A stretch of 64,000 nt of DNA from Neobacillus thermocopriae. Lineage in GTDB: Bacteria > Bacillota > Bacilli > Bacillales > Cytobacillaceae. Where the stretch lies: assembly GCF_010975035.1 (NCBI RefSeq), contig NZ_JAAIUV010000013.1, positions 27,879 through 91,878 of the forward strand. The letters are read 5' to 3'. Made by a program: the position numbers and the translations under genes. Under the pieces are notes generated by a model that saw only the letters and a list, made by a program, of their open reading frames with translations, had not been told where the DNA came from and ran no database searches. Below, piece after piece: positions 43,581 through 52,710 of this stretch (positions are counted from its first letter, which is position 1; each line of letters opens with the position of its first letter).

Positions 43581-44564
43581 ATGGTAAAACAATCAAAACC
43601 AAATGAACCATTAGTCACACATATTTTTACAGCTGATCCTTCCGCACATGTTTTTGAAGGGAAGCTTTATATTTATCCATCACATGACATTGATCATGAT
43701 GGTCCAACCAATGATAATGGTGACCAATATGCGATGGAAGATTACCATGTTTTATCTATGGATGATGTAAACGCACCATGTGTGGATCATGGAGAAGTTC
43801 TCCACTTAAAAGATATACCATGGGCAAGTAAACAGCTTTGGGCCCCTGATGCTGCATACAAAAACAACACGTATTACTTATATTTCCCTGCCAGGGATAA
43901 AGAAGGGATTTTCAGAATTGGTGTTGCGACAAGTCCTAATCCTGACGGACCTTTTATACCAGAGGAAAATTATATACCTGGCAGTTTTAGTATCGACCCA
44001 GCGGTATTAGTAGATGATGATGATCGGGCATATGTATATTTCGGTGGACTTTGGGGAGGACAGTTGGAAAAATGGCAAAAAGGAACGTTTAACCCAGAAG
44101 CTGAAGGCCCAGCACCGAATGAACCGGCTTTAGGTCCGAGAGTGGCGGAACTTAGTGAAGATATGCTCACGTTCAAGAATGACCCGCAGGAAGTTTCCAT
44201 TATTGATGAAAACGGTAATCCAATTCTTGCAGGTGATGAAGATCGAAGGTATTTTGAAGGTCCATGGGTTCATAAATACAATGGGCTTTACTATTTATCC
44301 TATTCAACGGGAACCACTCATAAAATTGTTTATGCTGTCAGTGATCAACCACGGGGGCCATTTATTTTTAAAGGTACCATTCTTACTCCTGTAAAAGGGT
44401 GGACCACACATCATTCAATTGTCCAATTTAAAGATAAGTGGTACCTGTTTTATCATGATTGCTCCCTTTCCGATGGCGTGAATCATTTGCGATGTGTGAA
44501 ATATACTGAATTAAAATATAATGAAGATGGGACGATTCAAACGATTCACCCTTATGGGGAGTAA
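43581..44564 (+). CDS. Glycoside hydrolase family 43 enzyme (xylosidase/arabinofuranosidase type), cytosolic
   Basis: 327 residues of a five-bladed propeller. Candidate catalytic residues are the base D19 in FTADPSAHVF, the pKa-modulating Asp in SFSIDPAVLVDDD and the acid Glu in YFEGPWVHKYNGLYYL. HHSIVQFKDKWYLFYH is a late blade with the metal-contact His. No signal peptide, so it acts on oligosaccharides brought in by the ABC importer upstream, releasing xylose or arabinose. GGGAGAG precedes the ATG. Last gene of the cluster. The family also contains galactan- and arabinan-active enzymes, so the exact bond is not known. Confidence 0.9.
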   Translation: MVKQSKPNEPLVTHIFTADPSAHVFEGKLYIYPSHDIDHDGPTNDNGDQYAMEDYHVLSMDDVNAPCVDHGEVLHLKDIPWASKQLWAPDAAYKNNTYYLYFPARDKEGIFRIGVATSPNPDGPFIPEENYIPGSFSIDPAVLVDDDDRAYVYFGGLWGGQLEKWQKGTFNPEAEGPAPNEPALGPRVAELSEDMLTFKNDPQEVSIIDENGNPILAGDEDRRYFEGPWVHKYNGLYYLSYSTGTTHKIVYAVSDQPRGPFIFKGTILTPVKGWTTHHSIVQFKDKWYLFYHDCSLSDGVNHLRCVKYTELKYNEDGTIQTIHPYGE

Positions 44565-44632
44565 GAAGAAGGGATACAGTCTTCGTTCATGAGCTTAAGT
44601 CTATTTTTTATCTAAATAGAACAGAAAGAAAG

Positions 44633-44659
44633 GAGCTTTATAGATAAGCTCTTTTTTTA
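44633..44659 (+). terminator. Terminator of the sugar-uptake cluster
   Basis: GAGCTT pairs with AAGCTC around a seven-base loop, followed by TTTTTTT. Confidence 0.85.
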
Positions 44660-44823
44660 TGTATAACTTATAAAATTAGGATATGTTAACATTTGGTAAA
44701 GGGGTGAAAAAACTTCTCCCCTTACATAAATTCACCTGTTGGAAAAATTTCATACTTTTTTATTTGCATTATCTAAATAGATAGGTAATATTTAAACTAT
44801 CTAGGATAAAAAGGGGTCTGATT

Positions 44824-45537
44824 ATGTCGAAAAACAAAAAGAATGTGAAAAATGTATCCAATTCATCTTCTAAGTTTATTTTTTGGGTAATTGGATTAAT
44901 TGCAGTAGGTATTTTAGGACTCATTTTTCTTGGTAATTTTTCTGACAAAGAGGAAGAAAAAGCAGGAACGAAACAAGTAAAAATTGATTATAGCAATCAA
45001 CCATTCCTTGGTGATGAGTCAGCGCCTGTTTCAATTATTGAATTCGGTGATTATAAATGTCCTTACTGTAAAGATTTTGCGGAAACAGCTGTTCCAACTA
45101 TTCAAAAGGAACTCATTGATACAGGAAAAGCGAAGTTTTATTTTATGCATGACTCTTTTATCAACGTAGATTCAGAACGTTCCGCCAAATTTGCCGAATC
45201 TGTTTATCAAGAATTAGGCAATGAGATGTTTTGGAAATTCCATGACCTTCTATATAAAAAGCAGCCAGAAGATACGAAATATGAAAAAATCGATTATTTT
45301 ACAGAAGAATTTTTAATTAATACATTAAAAGAAATAGCCAGTGATGAAGAGATTGATAAAGTGGTAAAAAATTTCAAGGAAAACAAATCGAAGGATTTAT
45401 GGGAAGAAGATATGGAGTATGTAGCAAAATTAGGTGTTACTGGAACGCCAGCGCTCTTTGTAAATGGAAAGAGGTTTGAAGGTAAAACCATTGACGACTT
45501 AAAAGAAATGGTCGAAAAAGAAGCTGAGGGAAAATAA
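44824..45537 (+). CDS. bdbD: Membrane-anchored thiol-disulfide oxidase, BdbD (DsbA-like)
   Basis: 237 residues. A basic N-terminus and one membrane anchor (about 18-37) precede an extracytoplasmic thioredoxin fold with a helical insert. The active site is C79-P-Y-C82. The cis-Pro loop reads GVTGTPALFVNGKRFEG. It introduces disulfides into exported proteins and is re-oxidised by BdbC, whose gene starts one base after this stop. AAAAGGGG precedes the ATG. In B. subtilis the same pair serves competence proteins; here no competence gene is adjacent. Confidence 0.93.
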   Translation: MSKNKKNVKNVSNSSSKFIFWVIGLIAVGILGLIFLGNFSDKEEEKAGTKQVKIDYSNQPFLGDESAPVSIIEFGDYKCPYCKDFAETAVPTIQKELIDTGKAKFYFMHDSFINVDSERSAKFAESVYQELGNEMFWKFHDLLYKKQPEDTKYEKIDYFTEEFLINTLKEIASDEEIDKVVKNFKENKSKDLWEEDMEYVAKLGVTGTPALFVNGKRFEGKTIDDLKEMVEKEAEGK

Positions 45538-45538
45538 A

Positions 45539-45943
45539 ATGAATAAATCCTTGCTGCTTTCTTGGATTGCTGCCATTATTGCCACACTTGGCAGTTTATA
45601 TTTTAGTGAAGTGAAGCATTTCATTCCTTGTACCCTTTGTTGGTATCAGCGAATTTTCATGTATCCGCTTGCGATTATGCTTGGGGTGGCCGTTTATCGA
45701 AATGATAAAGAAATCTTTCAATATGTACTCCCATTATCTGTGATTGGACTGCTGATTTCTGGATACCATATCCTGTTGCAAAAGGTACCTTCATTTAAGC
45801 AGTTTGAAATGTGTACATCCGGAGTACCGTGTTCACAGGATTATATTAATTGGCTTGGTTTTATCACGATACCAATGTTAGCCTTTGTTGCTTTTATGAT
45901 TATCACGGTTTGTATGATGATGATGGCGCGCAGCAAAAAATAA
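45539..45943 (+). CDS. bdbC: Quinone-linked disulfide bond protein BdbC (DsbB-like)
   Basis: 134 residues, four membrane helices. The first redox pair is C31-T-L-C34 in IPCTLCWYQRI and the second C92/C98 in MCTSGVPCSQ. It passes electrons from BdbD to menaquinone in the plasma membrane. The start is one base after bdbD, so it is translationally coupled. Length and motifs are those of Bacillus BdbC. Confidence 0.95.
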   Translation: MNKSLLLSWIAAIIATLGSLYFSEVKHFIPCTLCWYQRIFMYPLAIMLGVAVYRNDKEIFQYVLPLSVIGLLISGYHILLQKVPSFKQFEMCTSGVPCSQDYINWLGFITIPMLAFVAFMIITVCMMMMARSKK

Positions 45944-45944
45944 G

Positions 45945-45985
45945 AGGGGGTCCCTATAGTATATTTTTAGGGTTCCCCCTTTTTT
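45945..45985 (+). terminator. Terminator of bdbDC
   Basis: AGGGGGTCCCTA pairs with TAGGGTTCCCCCT (one bulge), then TTTTTTG. Confidence 0.9.
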
Positions 45986-46152
45986 GATTACTCTAAATGA
46001 TTTTTTCTCCAAATCAACAAAGAAGATTTCACAGACTTTATGGGAGAGATACATTTTAGAAATTAAATCTATTATTTTAGTTTGTATCAATATTGCCACT
46101 TAGAATAATTAATGAAGACCTTTAAAATTAACAAAAATATCTTTGATTCTTT

Positions 46153-46395
46153 TCACTCTTGAAGACCAAGAAGTTTGATCAATTTCTTCACCTGAAAGCC
46201 TAAAACTAATTGTCCGTTGATAAAAGTCGCCGGCGTGGCATAAATTTTCTTTTCTTTTAATTGGTTGAAATATTCCTTATGGATGGAAGCATTCCGTTCC
46301 TCAAATTCTATTCCATGTTCTGTTAAAAATAATTTCACTTGGTCGCAATAGGTGCAGCCATTGCTAGTGTAAACAATTACTTCCTGTTTTGACAT
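46153..46395 (-). CDS. Glutaredoxin-like protein
   Basis: 80 residues of a thioredoxin fold with active site C14-T-Y-C17 and the cis-Pro strand YATPATFINGQLVLGF. Bacillus lacks glutathione, so its reductant is likely bacillithiol or thioredoxin reductase, making it a bacilliredoxin-like or NrdH-like redoxin; the CxxC motif is seen, the partner is inference. GGGGAGG precedes the ATG. Monocistronic, convergent with bdbDC. Confidence 0.88.
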   Translation of the reverse strand: MSKQEVIVYTSNGCTYCDQVKLFLTEHGIEFEERNASIHKEYFNQLKEKKIYATPATFINGQLVLGFQVKKLIKLLGLQE

Positions 46396-46594
46396 CTTCT
46401 AACCTCCCCAAATTACCTTGTGCATTCGCACTTTTTACTTTTCAGACGGCTTCAGGACATTTGTAACGTCTCCTTTACCCAAAAACGGATATATTTCCAC
46501 GGAACATGATGGAAATAGGTTTGAATGAATATTACCTCTCGTTCTTTTCACTTTTATCAACTCTTTTGTTCAAACAATTATTTTTACATATATA

Positions 46595-46626
46595 AAATAA
46601 AATCGTCCAACAAAAAATGTTGGACT
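46595..46626 (-). terminator. Terminator of dps
   Basis: On the minus strand GTCCAACA and TGTTGGAC form a perfect stem around five T residues, then GATTTTATTTTA. Confidence 0.75.
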
Positions 46627-46634
46627 TTAACTAA

Positions 46635-47081
46635 TTAAATGGATTTTCCAAGGAATGCTTTTAGCATCCATACGTGTTTTTCCAGATCGGAATGAATGGA
46701 AAGGAGCATGTCTCCTGTTGCTTCATCATCATTTTCTTCAGCAAGTCTCATACCTTCTTTCAACTCTTTAATAACAACGGAGAAATCATTGATGATGGAC
46801 TGAACCATTTCATCGGTAGTTTCTGTTCCGAGTGCTTCTTTTATAGCTGAAGTTTCAAGGTATTCCTTCATCGTAGCAACAGGTTTACCGCCAATCGCAA
46901 GCAAACGTTCCGCCAATTCATCCAAATGATCGGCTGCTTCATTATAGAATTCTTCGAACTTGGCATGTAAGGTGAAAAACTGATCACCTTTTACAAACCA
47001 GTGATAATTATGCAGTTTTAAGTACAAAACAGCCCAATTCGCAATTTGTTTGTTCAATACATTTGCTAACTGATTTTCCAT
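46635..47081 (-). CDS. dps: Dps-family ferritin-like DNA-protection protein
   Basis: 148 residues of a four-helix ferritin-like subunit forming 12-mers. The ferroxidase site between subunits is marked by [40 protein letters not shown] (in pieces [21 protein letters not shown] and HLDELAER). It oxidises and stores iron with hydrogen peroxide and protects DNA. The ATG at 47081 has AAGGAGG seven bases upstream; the frame upstream has no site. B. subtilis has MrgA (PerR-controlled) and Dps (SigB-controlled). I see neither a clear PerR box nor a clear SigB promoter, so which it corresponds to is open. Confidence 0.9.
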   Translation of the reverse strand: MENQLANVLNKQIANWAVLYLKLHNYHWFVKGDQFFTLHAKFEEFYNEAADHLDELAERLLAIGGKPVATMKEYLETSAIKEALGTETTDEMVQSIINDFSVVIKELKEGMRLAEENDDEATGDMLLSIHSDLEKHVWMLKAFLGKSI

Positions 47082-47421
47082 CGTTTCATCCTCCTTAAAA
47101 ATCATCCGTATTATTATTCCCCTAATTCTTAAATGATATTGAGGCAATTTTTTTAAATAGGTAGAAATTTTGGAGATATTTCATTTTTGATGTTACAAAC
47201 TTGATACATTATGTAAAAAAACAGTTTAAACGATCCAATTAAACCGAATTTTGGTGGATATTTTTTTTATGGATAATTATTCCACGATCTAGATAAATAC
47301 TTTTATAATAGGCATTTTCATCATATTTTAATAGATTCCAATTATTAGTTAATGAATCCAATTGTTACAACTGGTAGCCTAGGTTGTAGAGAAATGAGCG
47401 ATAATCTAGGAGGTAATATTA
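47082..47421. other. Divergent intergenic region between dps and the hydrolase gene
   Basis: 340 AT-rich bases holding the promoters of both genes. CATATTTTA (about 47321-47329) resembles the -10 of a SigK-type promoter (CATANNNTA), which would fit a spore-hydrolase gene, but the -35 is not clear. No ORF or riboswitch seen. Confidence 0.3.
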
Positions 47422-48015
47422 ATGAGGAAACTTAAGAAACTCATCATTGTAACTGGAATGATTGTTTCAATTACTGCATTTTCAAATATTAATAAGGCAG
47501 AAGCATCAACTACTCGTACCGTTCAAAAAGGAGAGACTTATTGGAACATTGCGAAGGGTTTTGGTGTTCCTGTAGACACTTTGATGAATGCAAACAATAA
47601 AAAGCCGCTTATTGCAGGACAAACGATGATTTTGCCAAACTCACCAATTTCTGCTGCTGATAAAGATTTAATGGCACGTCTAGTTCGTGCGGAAGCAGTT
47701 GGAGAACCTTATGCCGGAAAAGTAGCTGTAGCTACGGTGATTCTGAACCGCTTGAAACATCCTGACTTCCCAAATACTATACGAGGAGTCATCTATCAAA
47801 TTGATGGTGGACATTATGCTTTTACTCCAGTAGCCAATGGTCAGATTAATAAGGCGGCAGATAATGATTCGAAAAGAGCGGTTAATGAAGCCATTGCGCT
47901 AATGGGTAAAGGCAATGGATCACTATATTTCTACAATCCTAAGACTTCTTCTAGCAAATGGATTTTATCCCGTCCGGTAACTGTAAAAATTGGTAATCAT
48001 GTATTTGCAAAATAA
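47422..48015 (+). CDS. LysM-domain cell wall hydrolase, SleB/YkvT-like
   Basis: 197 residues. Signal peptide (KLIIVTGMIVSITAFSNI, cleavage near KAEAS), one LysM domain (RTVQKGETYWNIAKGFG, about 32-72) and a hydrolase_2 (SleB-type) domain: LMARLVRAEAVGEPYAGKVAV, VILNRL and YAFTPVANGQI, with the conserved Glu in RAEAVGE. SleB relatives are lytic enzymes for spore cortex peptidoglycan; LysM binds glycan strands. The arrangement is that of B. subtilis YkvT and related spore enzymes. AGGAGG precedes the ATG. Monocistronic. Confidence 0.88.
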   Translation: MRKLKKLIIVTGMIVSITAFSNINKAEASTTRTVQKGETYWNIAKGFGVPVDTLMNANNKKPLIAGQTMILPNSPISAADKDLMARLVRAEAVGEPYAGKVAVATVILNRLKHPDFPNTIRGVIYQIDGGHYAFTPVANGQINKAADNDSKRAVNEAIALMGKGNGSLYFYNPKTSSSKWILSRPVTVKIGNHVFAK

Positions 48016-48043
48016 ATGTTGATTTATTTTTGACGAATGAAAC

Positions 48044-48084
48044 AAAAAGTAGTGAACCCTATTATGGGTTTCACTACTTTTTTT
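48044..48084 (+). terminator. Terminator of the hydrolase gene
   Basis: AAAAAGTAGTGAACCC pairs with GGGTTTCACTACTTTTT around six bases, followed by more T. Confidence 0.92.
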
Positions 48085-48193
48085 GTACGCTATGAAAGTA
48101 TATTTTCTATTTTGAATGAAGGAATAAATTTGTCCAAAAGAGAATAAGTAATAACTGCCATTTATTTGTTAATTGTGCCTGAGGGGGGATAAG

Positions 48194-49654
48194 ATGGATA
48201 CTGTGAAGGAAAAATATCAAATCTATCCAATGTATCTAGACGGAAAATGGGTCGGCAAGGATTACAAGGTGTTCACCGAAATTATAAATCCAGCGACAAA
48301 AGAAGTTATAGGAGTAGTGCCTAAGGGTGGTGCCTATGAGGCAGAGCAGGCAGTGGATGCCGCGCATAAGGCATTTAAGACATGGTCGAAAAAGACAGCA
48401 GAAGAGCGCTATCAGTTGTTAATGAAGTGGCACCAGTTAATTGATGAAAATAAGCAAGAAATTGCCAGAATCATGACGATGGAGCAAGGAAAACCGCTTA
48501 AAGAAGCACTTGGTGAAGTTCAGTATGCAAATGGATTCATCTCGTGGTATGCCGAAGAAGGAAAGCGTGTATATGGTGAGACGATACCTGCTTCCCATCC
48601 TAATAAACGAATTTTAGTAAGAAAAGAACCGGTTGGGGTTATAGCAGCCATTACTCCGTGGAACTTCCCGGCGGCCATGATTACTAGAAAAGTGGGACCG
48701 GCACTGGCAGCAGGCTGTACCTGTGTGGTCAAGCCTGCGAACCAGACGCCTCTTACTGCCTTGAAACTGGCAGAGCTTGCTCATGAAGCTGGAATCCCAA
48801 AAGGTGTTTTGAATGTCATTACCGGACGCTCCACTGAAATAGGTGATGTTTGGTTGAAGGACCCTCGTGTTACTAAAATTACCTTTACCGGTTCGACAGA
48901 AGTTGGTAAAACATTAATGCGTGGAGCAGCGGAAAATGTAAAAAAAGTGTCGTTGGAGCTTGGTGGAAATGCGCCATTTATCGTAATGGAGGATGCTGAT
49001 TTAGCGAAAGCAGCCAGAGGTCTTATCCAATCAAAATTTCGAAATGCAGGCCAGACTTGTATTTGCACCAATCGTGTATATGTGCAAGAAAGTGTAGCGG
49101 AAGAGTTTATTAAACTGTTTGAAGCAGAATTAAGGAAACTTAAAATCGGTAACGGATTGGAAGAAGGTACGGATATTGGTCCATTAATTGATCAGGCTGC
49201 TAAATCTAAAGTAGAAGCACTTGTACAAGATGCGGTTGATAAGGGAGGAAAGGTCATTTATAGCGGGATTAAGCCTTCCGAGGAAAACGGATATTTTTAC
49301 GCACCGACCATTTTAATAAATGTCAATGATGATATGGAATGTATGAGGGATGAAATCTTTGGCCCTCTAGCTCCGATAGCTACCTTCAAAACAGAAGAAG
49401 AAGTGATTGAAAGAGCTAATGATTCTTCCTACGGATTAGCCGCCTATGTATACACCGAGAATTTAAGTCGTTCCTTTAGGATAACAGAGCAGCTAGAGTA
49501 TGGGATAGTTGGCCTTAACGATGCTTTGCCTTCTGTTGTTCAAGCGCCGTTTGGCGGATATAAGGAAAGCGGACTAGGCCGAGAGGGTGGTCATTACGGC
49601 ATTGAAGAATTTTTAGAAGTAAAATATATTTCTATTGGACTTGACCCTAATTAA
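48194..49654 (+). CDS. gabD: Succinate-semialdehyde dehydrogenase (NAD(P)+), GabD type
   Basis: 486 residues. It oxidises succinate semialdehyde to succinate at the end of the GABA route. Aldehyde dehydrogenase marks: TPWNFPAAMITRKVGPALAAG, FTGSTEVGK, catalytic Glu in SLELGGNAPFIV, catalytic Cys in NAGQTCICTNRVYV, and EIFGPLAPI. The FRNAGQTCICTNR and GYKESGLGREGGHYGIEE forms are typical of GabD. The ATG at 48194 has GAGGGGGGATAAG upstream. No gabT or GABA regulator is next to it; it is transcribed alone. Related semialdehyde dehydrogenases cannot be ruled out. Confidence 0.9.
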   Translation: MDTVKEKYQIYPMYLDGKWVGKDYKVFTEIINPATKEVIGVVPKGGAYEAEQAVDAAHKAFKTWSKKTAEERYQLLMKWHQLIDENKQEIARIMTMEQGKPLKEALGEVQYANGFISWYAEEGKRVYGETIPASHPNKRILVRKEPVGVIAAITPWNFPAAMITRKVGPALAAGCTCVVKPANQTPLTALKLAELAHEAGIPKGVLNVITGRSTEIGDVWLKDPRVTKITFTGSTEVGKTLMRGAAENVKKVSLELGGNAPFIVMEDADLAKAARGLIQSKFRNAGQTCICTNRVYVQESVAEEFIKLFEAELRKLKIGNGLEEGTDIGPLIDQAAKSKVEALVQDAVDKGGKVIYSGIKPSEENGYFYAPTILINVNDDMECMRDEIFGPLAPIATFKTEEEVIERANDSSYGLAAYVYTENLSRSFRITEQLEYGIVGLNDALPSVVQAPFGGYKESGLGREGGHYGIEEFLEVKYISIGLDPN

Positions 49655-49666
49655 TAGGAAGCGATA

Positions 49667-49703
49667 GTAGTAAACTCTAATTATAGAGTTTACTGCTTTT
49701 TTA
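49667..49703 (+). terminator. Terminator of gabD
   Basis: AGTAAACTCTA pairs with TAGAGTTTACT around four bases, then GCTTTTTT. Confidence 0.92.
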
Positions 49704-49817
49704 ATTTTGTTTTTCATCAAATTGTTCGAAGAATTGTAAAAATTAAATAGGATAAAAGTATGATAACATATTAATGTAAGTGTAAAACTTAATAATACTT
49801 AAAGGTAGTGGCTAAAT

Positions 49818-51113
49818 ATGGAAGAACAAAGAAAAATAAAGTTCAGTATTCAAAAAAAATTAGTGTTGGGGATCACAACTGTTGCTTTTATCACATATTC
49901 AATTAGTGCTTTTGTCATCTTTGTGCTGTCAGACTACATAAACGAAATTACGAATCTATCATTTAAGTCGATCGTTTTATTTATTTTAATGCAAGGTGTT
50001 TTTTGGTGTGGTGTATTAGGATATGTAGCCGCTTTATACATAACAAGACCGCTCAAAAGAATAGAAGAACATGTTACATTGGCGGCGGGCGGAAATCTCA
50101 AATACGATCTCCCTGTTCCGAAATCAAATGATGAGTTAAGGTCATTAACCATTGCATTTAACCAAATGTTAAAAAATTTACGTCAAGCCGTGCAGGAGAT
50201 TGACAGTAATTCTAGTGTTACGAATCAAACTGTTGATTTAATTTCTAAGAAAACAATTGAAGCAAATGGTTCTTTTAAAAATGTATCTAATAATATCGAT
50301 AAAATAGATCAAGGAACTCAAAAAACCGAAGCATTAATCGAAACCACCGTCCATACACTAAACTCTCTTAAGGAAATTGCTGACATTATAGAAAAAAGAG
50401 CAAATGATACAAGTTCTTTTACAAATAAAATGCATGACACCTTAAAAGAAACAGTTGGATCGGTTGGAACTATCGTAGAAGGTTTACATAAAGTATCAAA
50501 TGAAAGCCAGCTTTCCGTACAATCGGTTATGAAGTTAAAAAATTATGCTGATGAAGTTAATCGTGTAATTACTATTGTTGGGGATATTTCTACCCAAACA
50601 AACTTATTAGCATTAAACGCGAGTATTGAAGCAGCAAGGGCGGGTGAACTTGGAAAAGGCTTTGCGGTAGTTGCTGACGAAGTTCGTCATTTGGCTGATG
50701 AAAGTGCGGAATCTGTAAAAGAGATTTCGAAGTATATTCGAAATATGCAAACAGAAGTGGAAGAAGTAGTGAACCGGATGATTTCTTTAAGCCAAGAAAC
50801 AATCAATGAATCAAAAAATGGCAAAAAAGCGAGTAATGATATCGTTCAGATGGAAGAAGTCTCCGTATCCATCATAGAAAAAATTCATGAAATCTCCTCT
50901 CTTGTGAATGAACAGATGAGGATTATTCAAAAAACAGCAGTTCAATTGAACGAAGTTTCTCAAGTGGCTAAAGAAGCAGCTGTTTCTAGTGATAATGTGA
51001 CGGATTATATTTTACATCAATCAAAGTTGATGGAAGAAATTGAGAGTATATCCATTCAATTAACAAAAGAAGCGGATAAAATGAGGGGAACTGTAGAGAA
51101 ATTTACCTATTAA
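49818..51113 (+). CDS. Methyl-accepting chemotaxis protein without a ligand-binding domain
   Basis: 431 residues. Two membrane helices (about 15-40 and 55-78) are separated by only ~15 residues, so there is no extracellular sensor. HAMP follows ([18 protein letters not shown]) and then a long coiled-coil signalling domain with the hairpin tip [28 protein letters not shown]. It would pass signals to CheA/CheW. Its input may be membrane state, an intracellular signal or another protein. The shape is like small Bacillus MCPs such as those named TlpB/YvaQ-like, but I give no symbol. GGTAGTGG is a weak ribosome site. Monocistronic. Confidence 0.9.
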   Translation: MEEQRKIKFSIQKKLVLGITTVAFITYSISAFVIFVLSDYINEITNLSFKSIVLFILMQGVFWCGVLGYVAALYITRPLKRIEEHVTLAAGGNLKYDLPVPKSNDELRSLTIAFNQMLKNLRQAVQEIDSNSSVTNQTVDLISKKTIEANGSFKNVSNNIDKIDQGTQKTEALIETTVHTLNSLKEIADIIEKRANDTSSFTNKMHDTLKETVGSVGTIVEGLHKVSNESQLSVQSVMKLKNYADEVNRVITIVGDISTQTNLLALNASIEAARAGELGKGFAVVADEVRHLADESAESVKEISKYIRNMQTEVEEVVNRMISLSQETINESKNGKKASNDIVQMEEVSVSIIEKIHEISSLVNEQMRIIQKTAVQLNEVSQVAKEAAVSSDNVTDYILHQSKLMEEIESISIQLTKEADKMRGTVEKFTY

Positions 51114-51135
51114 AATGGTTCTGACAGACGTGAAA

Positions 51136-51273
51136 TGCCGTGCTCTAAAATATTTTGGGCACGGCTATTGGTCATTTATAAAAAAGAATACTTTGAGAAG
51201 AGTTTAGCGCTAGTTCCCTATCAGTGAATGATTCGGCTCTTCCAGTGTTCTTTCTCTTGCTTGGAGCACGGCA
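51136..51273 (+). other. Intergenic region with competing hairpins
   Basis: GCCGTGCTC (51137-51145) pairs with GGGCACGGC (51157-51165) in a local hairpin whose loop TAAAATATTTT is itself self-complementary. A third segment GAGCACGGCA (51264-51273) is a perfect 10-base complement of TGCCGTGCTC (51136-51145). The two pairings exclude each other. No T-run after the first. The rest of 51114-51442 shows no gene. Confidence 0.5.
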
Positions 51274-51442
51274 TAAAGATGGAATCGTCAGCAAAAACAT
51301 AGCACAATTAAAAACCGCTTTTTTAGGAGGTCGTACATCGTCGACTAAAACATTTGCTCTTTTCTGAACATTTTACTTGGTAAGTAGTTTATTGCTGTGC
51401 TACGATAATATGATAAAGTATATGTAAAAATGAGGGGTATAC

Positions 51443-52567
51443 ATGATTAAAACCATTTTGTTCGATGTTGATGGGGTATTTCTAAGTGAGGAACGTTATT
51501 TTGATGCCTCTGCATTAACCGTTTGGGAAATGCTGTATAGTCCAAATTACCTTGCACTAAAACCTGGAAAATTTAAAACAGACTATAACAACGAAGAAAT
51601 CACTGAAATACGTAAATGGGTTTTCCAAAATGACCAAATCCTAAAATTCCAAAAATCGCGCGGGCTTAATGCAAACTGGGATATGATTTACTTAACATTT
51701 AGCCACCAACTTATTCACCTCCTATCACAAATCAAAGAGTTTGAATCAGACAAAATTGTAAAATGGTGTCAGGCACCCATTGATCGAAAAGTGTTATTAG
51801 AGATCGGCCAGGTATTAAGGAATTATTCGGTTGTGGTGGATTTTAGTTTATTTTTAAAAGATTTTGAGCGGACAGAGGCTTCAAAACAGGAGCTATTGGG
51901 TTATTTGAATAAGTTGGCGTTTGAGAAACTCGGGGTCAAAACGTCGATCTTTCTTAAGGGAGAGCTATGGTCTGTTTGCGAGCATGTTTCCCAAGAGTGG
52001 TATGTCGGGGATGAGTATGTACTTGTTTCAACCGGAAGGACGCCAGTACAGATTGGAAAGAAGGGATTTCTAGCAAACGAAACAACGCTAGCACCTAAAG
52101 AGGAGATTGCGAAGCTGTTTGAATTTTTGAAGCGAGAGGGATATGAGATCGGTATTGGAACCGGACGTCCGGAGTTAGAAACGATTAAGCCATTTGTCCA
52201 TTTGGATTGGTTGAAATATTTTGATGTTAATAGGATTGTAACAGCAGATGATGTACTTAGAGCAGAAGAGAAGCTACCAGAATGGAAACCTTTATCAAAG
52301 CCACATCCTTTTACATACTTGATGGGACTTTATCAGAAAAAACTTTCCGTTCAAGAATGTTTAGATTGGCCGCTTCCAATAGAAAATGGTGAGTCTGTTC
52401 TGATTGTAGGGGATTCTTTAGCGGACTTTATGGCAGCCCAACAAATGGGTGCAAAGTTTGCTGCCGTTTTAACAGGCCTTTCTGGCAAAGCGGCAAGAGC
52501 AGAATTTGAAGCGTATAATGTGGATTTTATTCTTGATTCAGTGGTTGATTTGAAAAAGATATTATAA
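51443..52567 (+). CDS. Large HAD-superfamily hydrolase
   Basis: 374 residues, longer than usual phosphoglycolate-type phosphatases (~215). HAD motif I is ILFDVDGVFLSEE, motif II GIGTGRPELE, a Lys near LSKPHPF, and motif IV ESVLIVGDSLADFMAAQQMG. About 150 extra residues lie between motifs I and II, mostly helical (cap domain), including a strand-rich piece ending EYVLVSTGRTPVQIG. It probably hydrolyses a phosphate ester. Substrate unknown. GAGGGG precedes the ATG. Flanked by terminator-like structures; monocistronic. Confidence 0.82.
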   Translation: MIKTILFDVDGVFLSEERYFDASALTVWEMLYSPNYLALKPGKFKTDYNNEEITEIRKWVFQNDQILKFQKSRGLNANWDMIYLTFSHQLIHLLSQIKEFESDKIVKWCQAPIDRKVLLEIGQVLRNYSVVVDFSLFLKDFERTEASKQELLGYLNKLAFEKLGVKTSIFLKGELWSVCEHVSQEWYVGDEYVLVSTGRTPVQIGKKGFLANETTLAPKEEIAKLFEFLKREGYEIGIGTGRPELETIKPFVHLDWLKYFDVNRIVTADDVLRAEEKLPEWKPLSKPHPFTYLMGLYQKKLSVQECLDWPLPIENGESVLIVGDSLADFMAAQQMGAKFAAVLTGLSGKAARAEFEAYNVDFILDSVVDLKKIL

Positions 52568-52651
52568 TAAACGTTAATTTTATATTCATGAATTGGCTAC
52601 AATCAGAGAATGAAAGAATTTAACGCCTTTGATTAAGGTGAAAGGAAATCA

Positions 52652-52697
52652 AGAGAGGGAAATCCCGTTTCAATTGTGGGGATGAGCCCTCTTTTTA
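52652..52697 (+). terminator. Terminator of the HAD gene
   Basis: AGAGGG pairs with CCCTCT; an inner TCCC/GGGG adds pairs. TTTTTATT follows. Confidence 0.7.
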
Positions 52698-52710
52698 TTA
52701 GTTCAAGAAC

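Noticed and set aside
47082..47180. PerR box or SigB promoter ahead of dps
   Set aside because: ATAATAAT and GGGAAT fragments exist, but neither a full PerR inverted repeat nor a SigB -35 at the right distance could be found.
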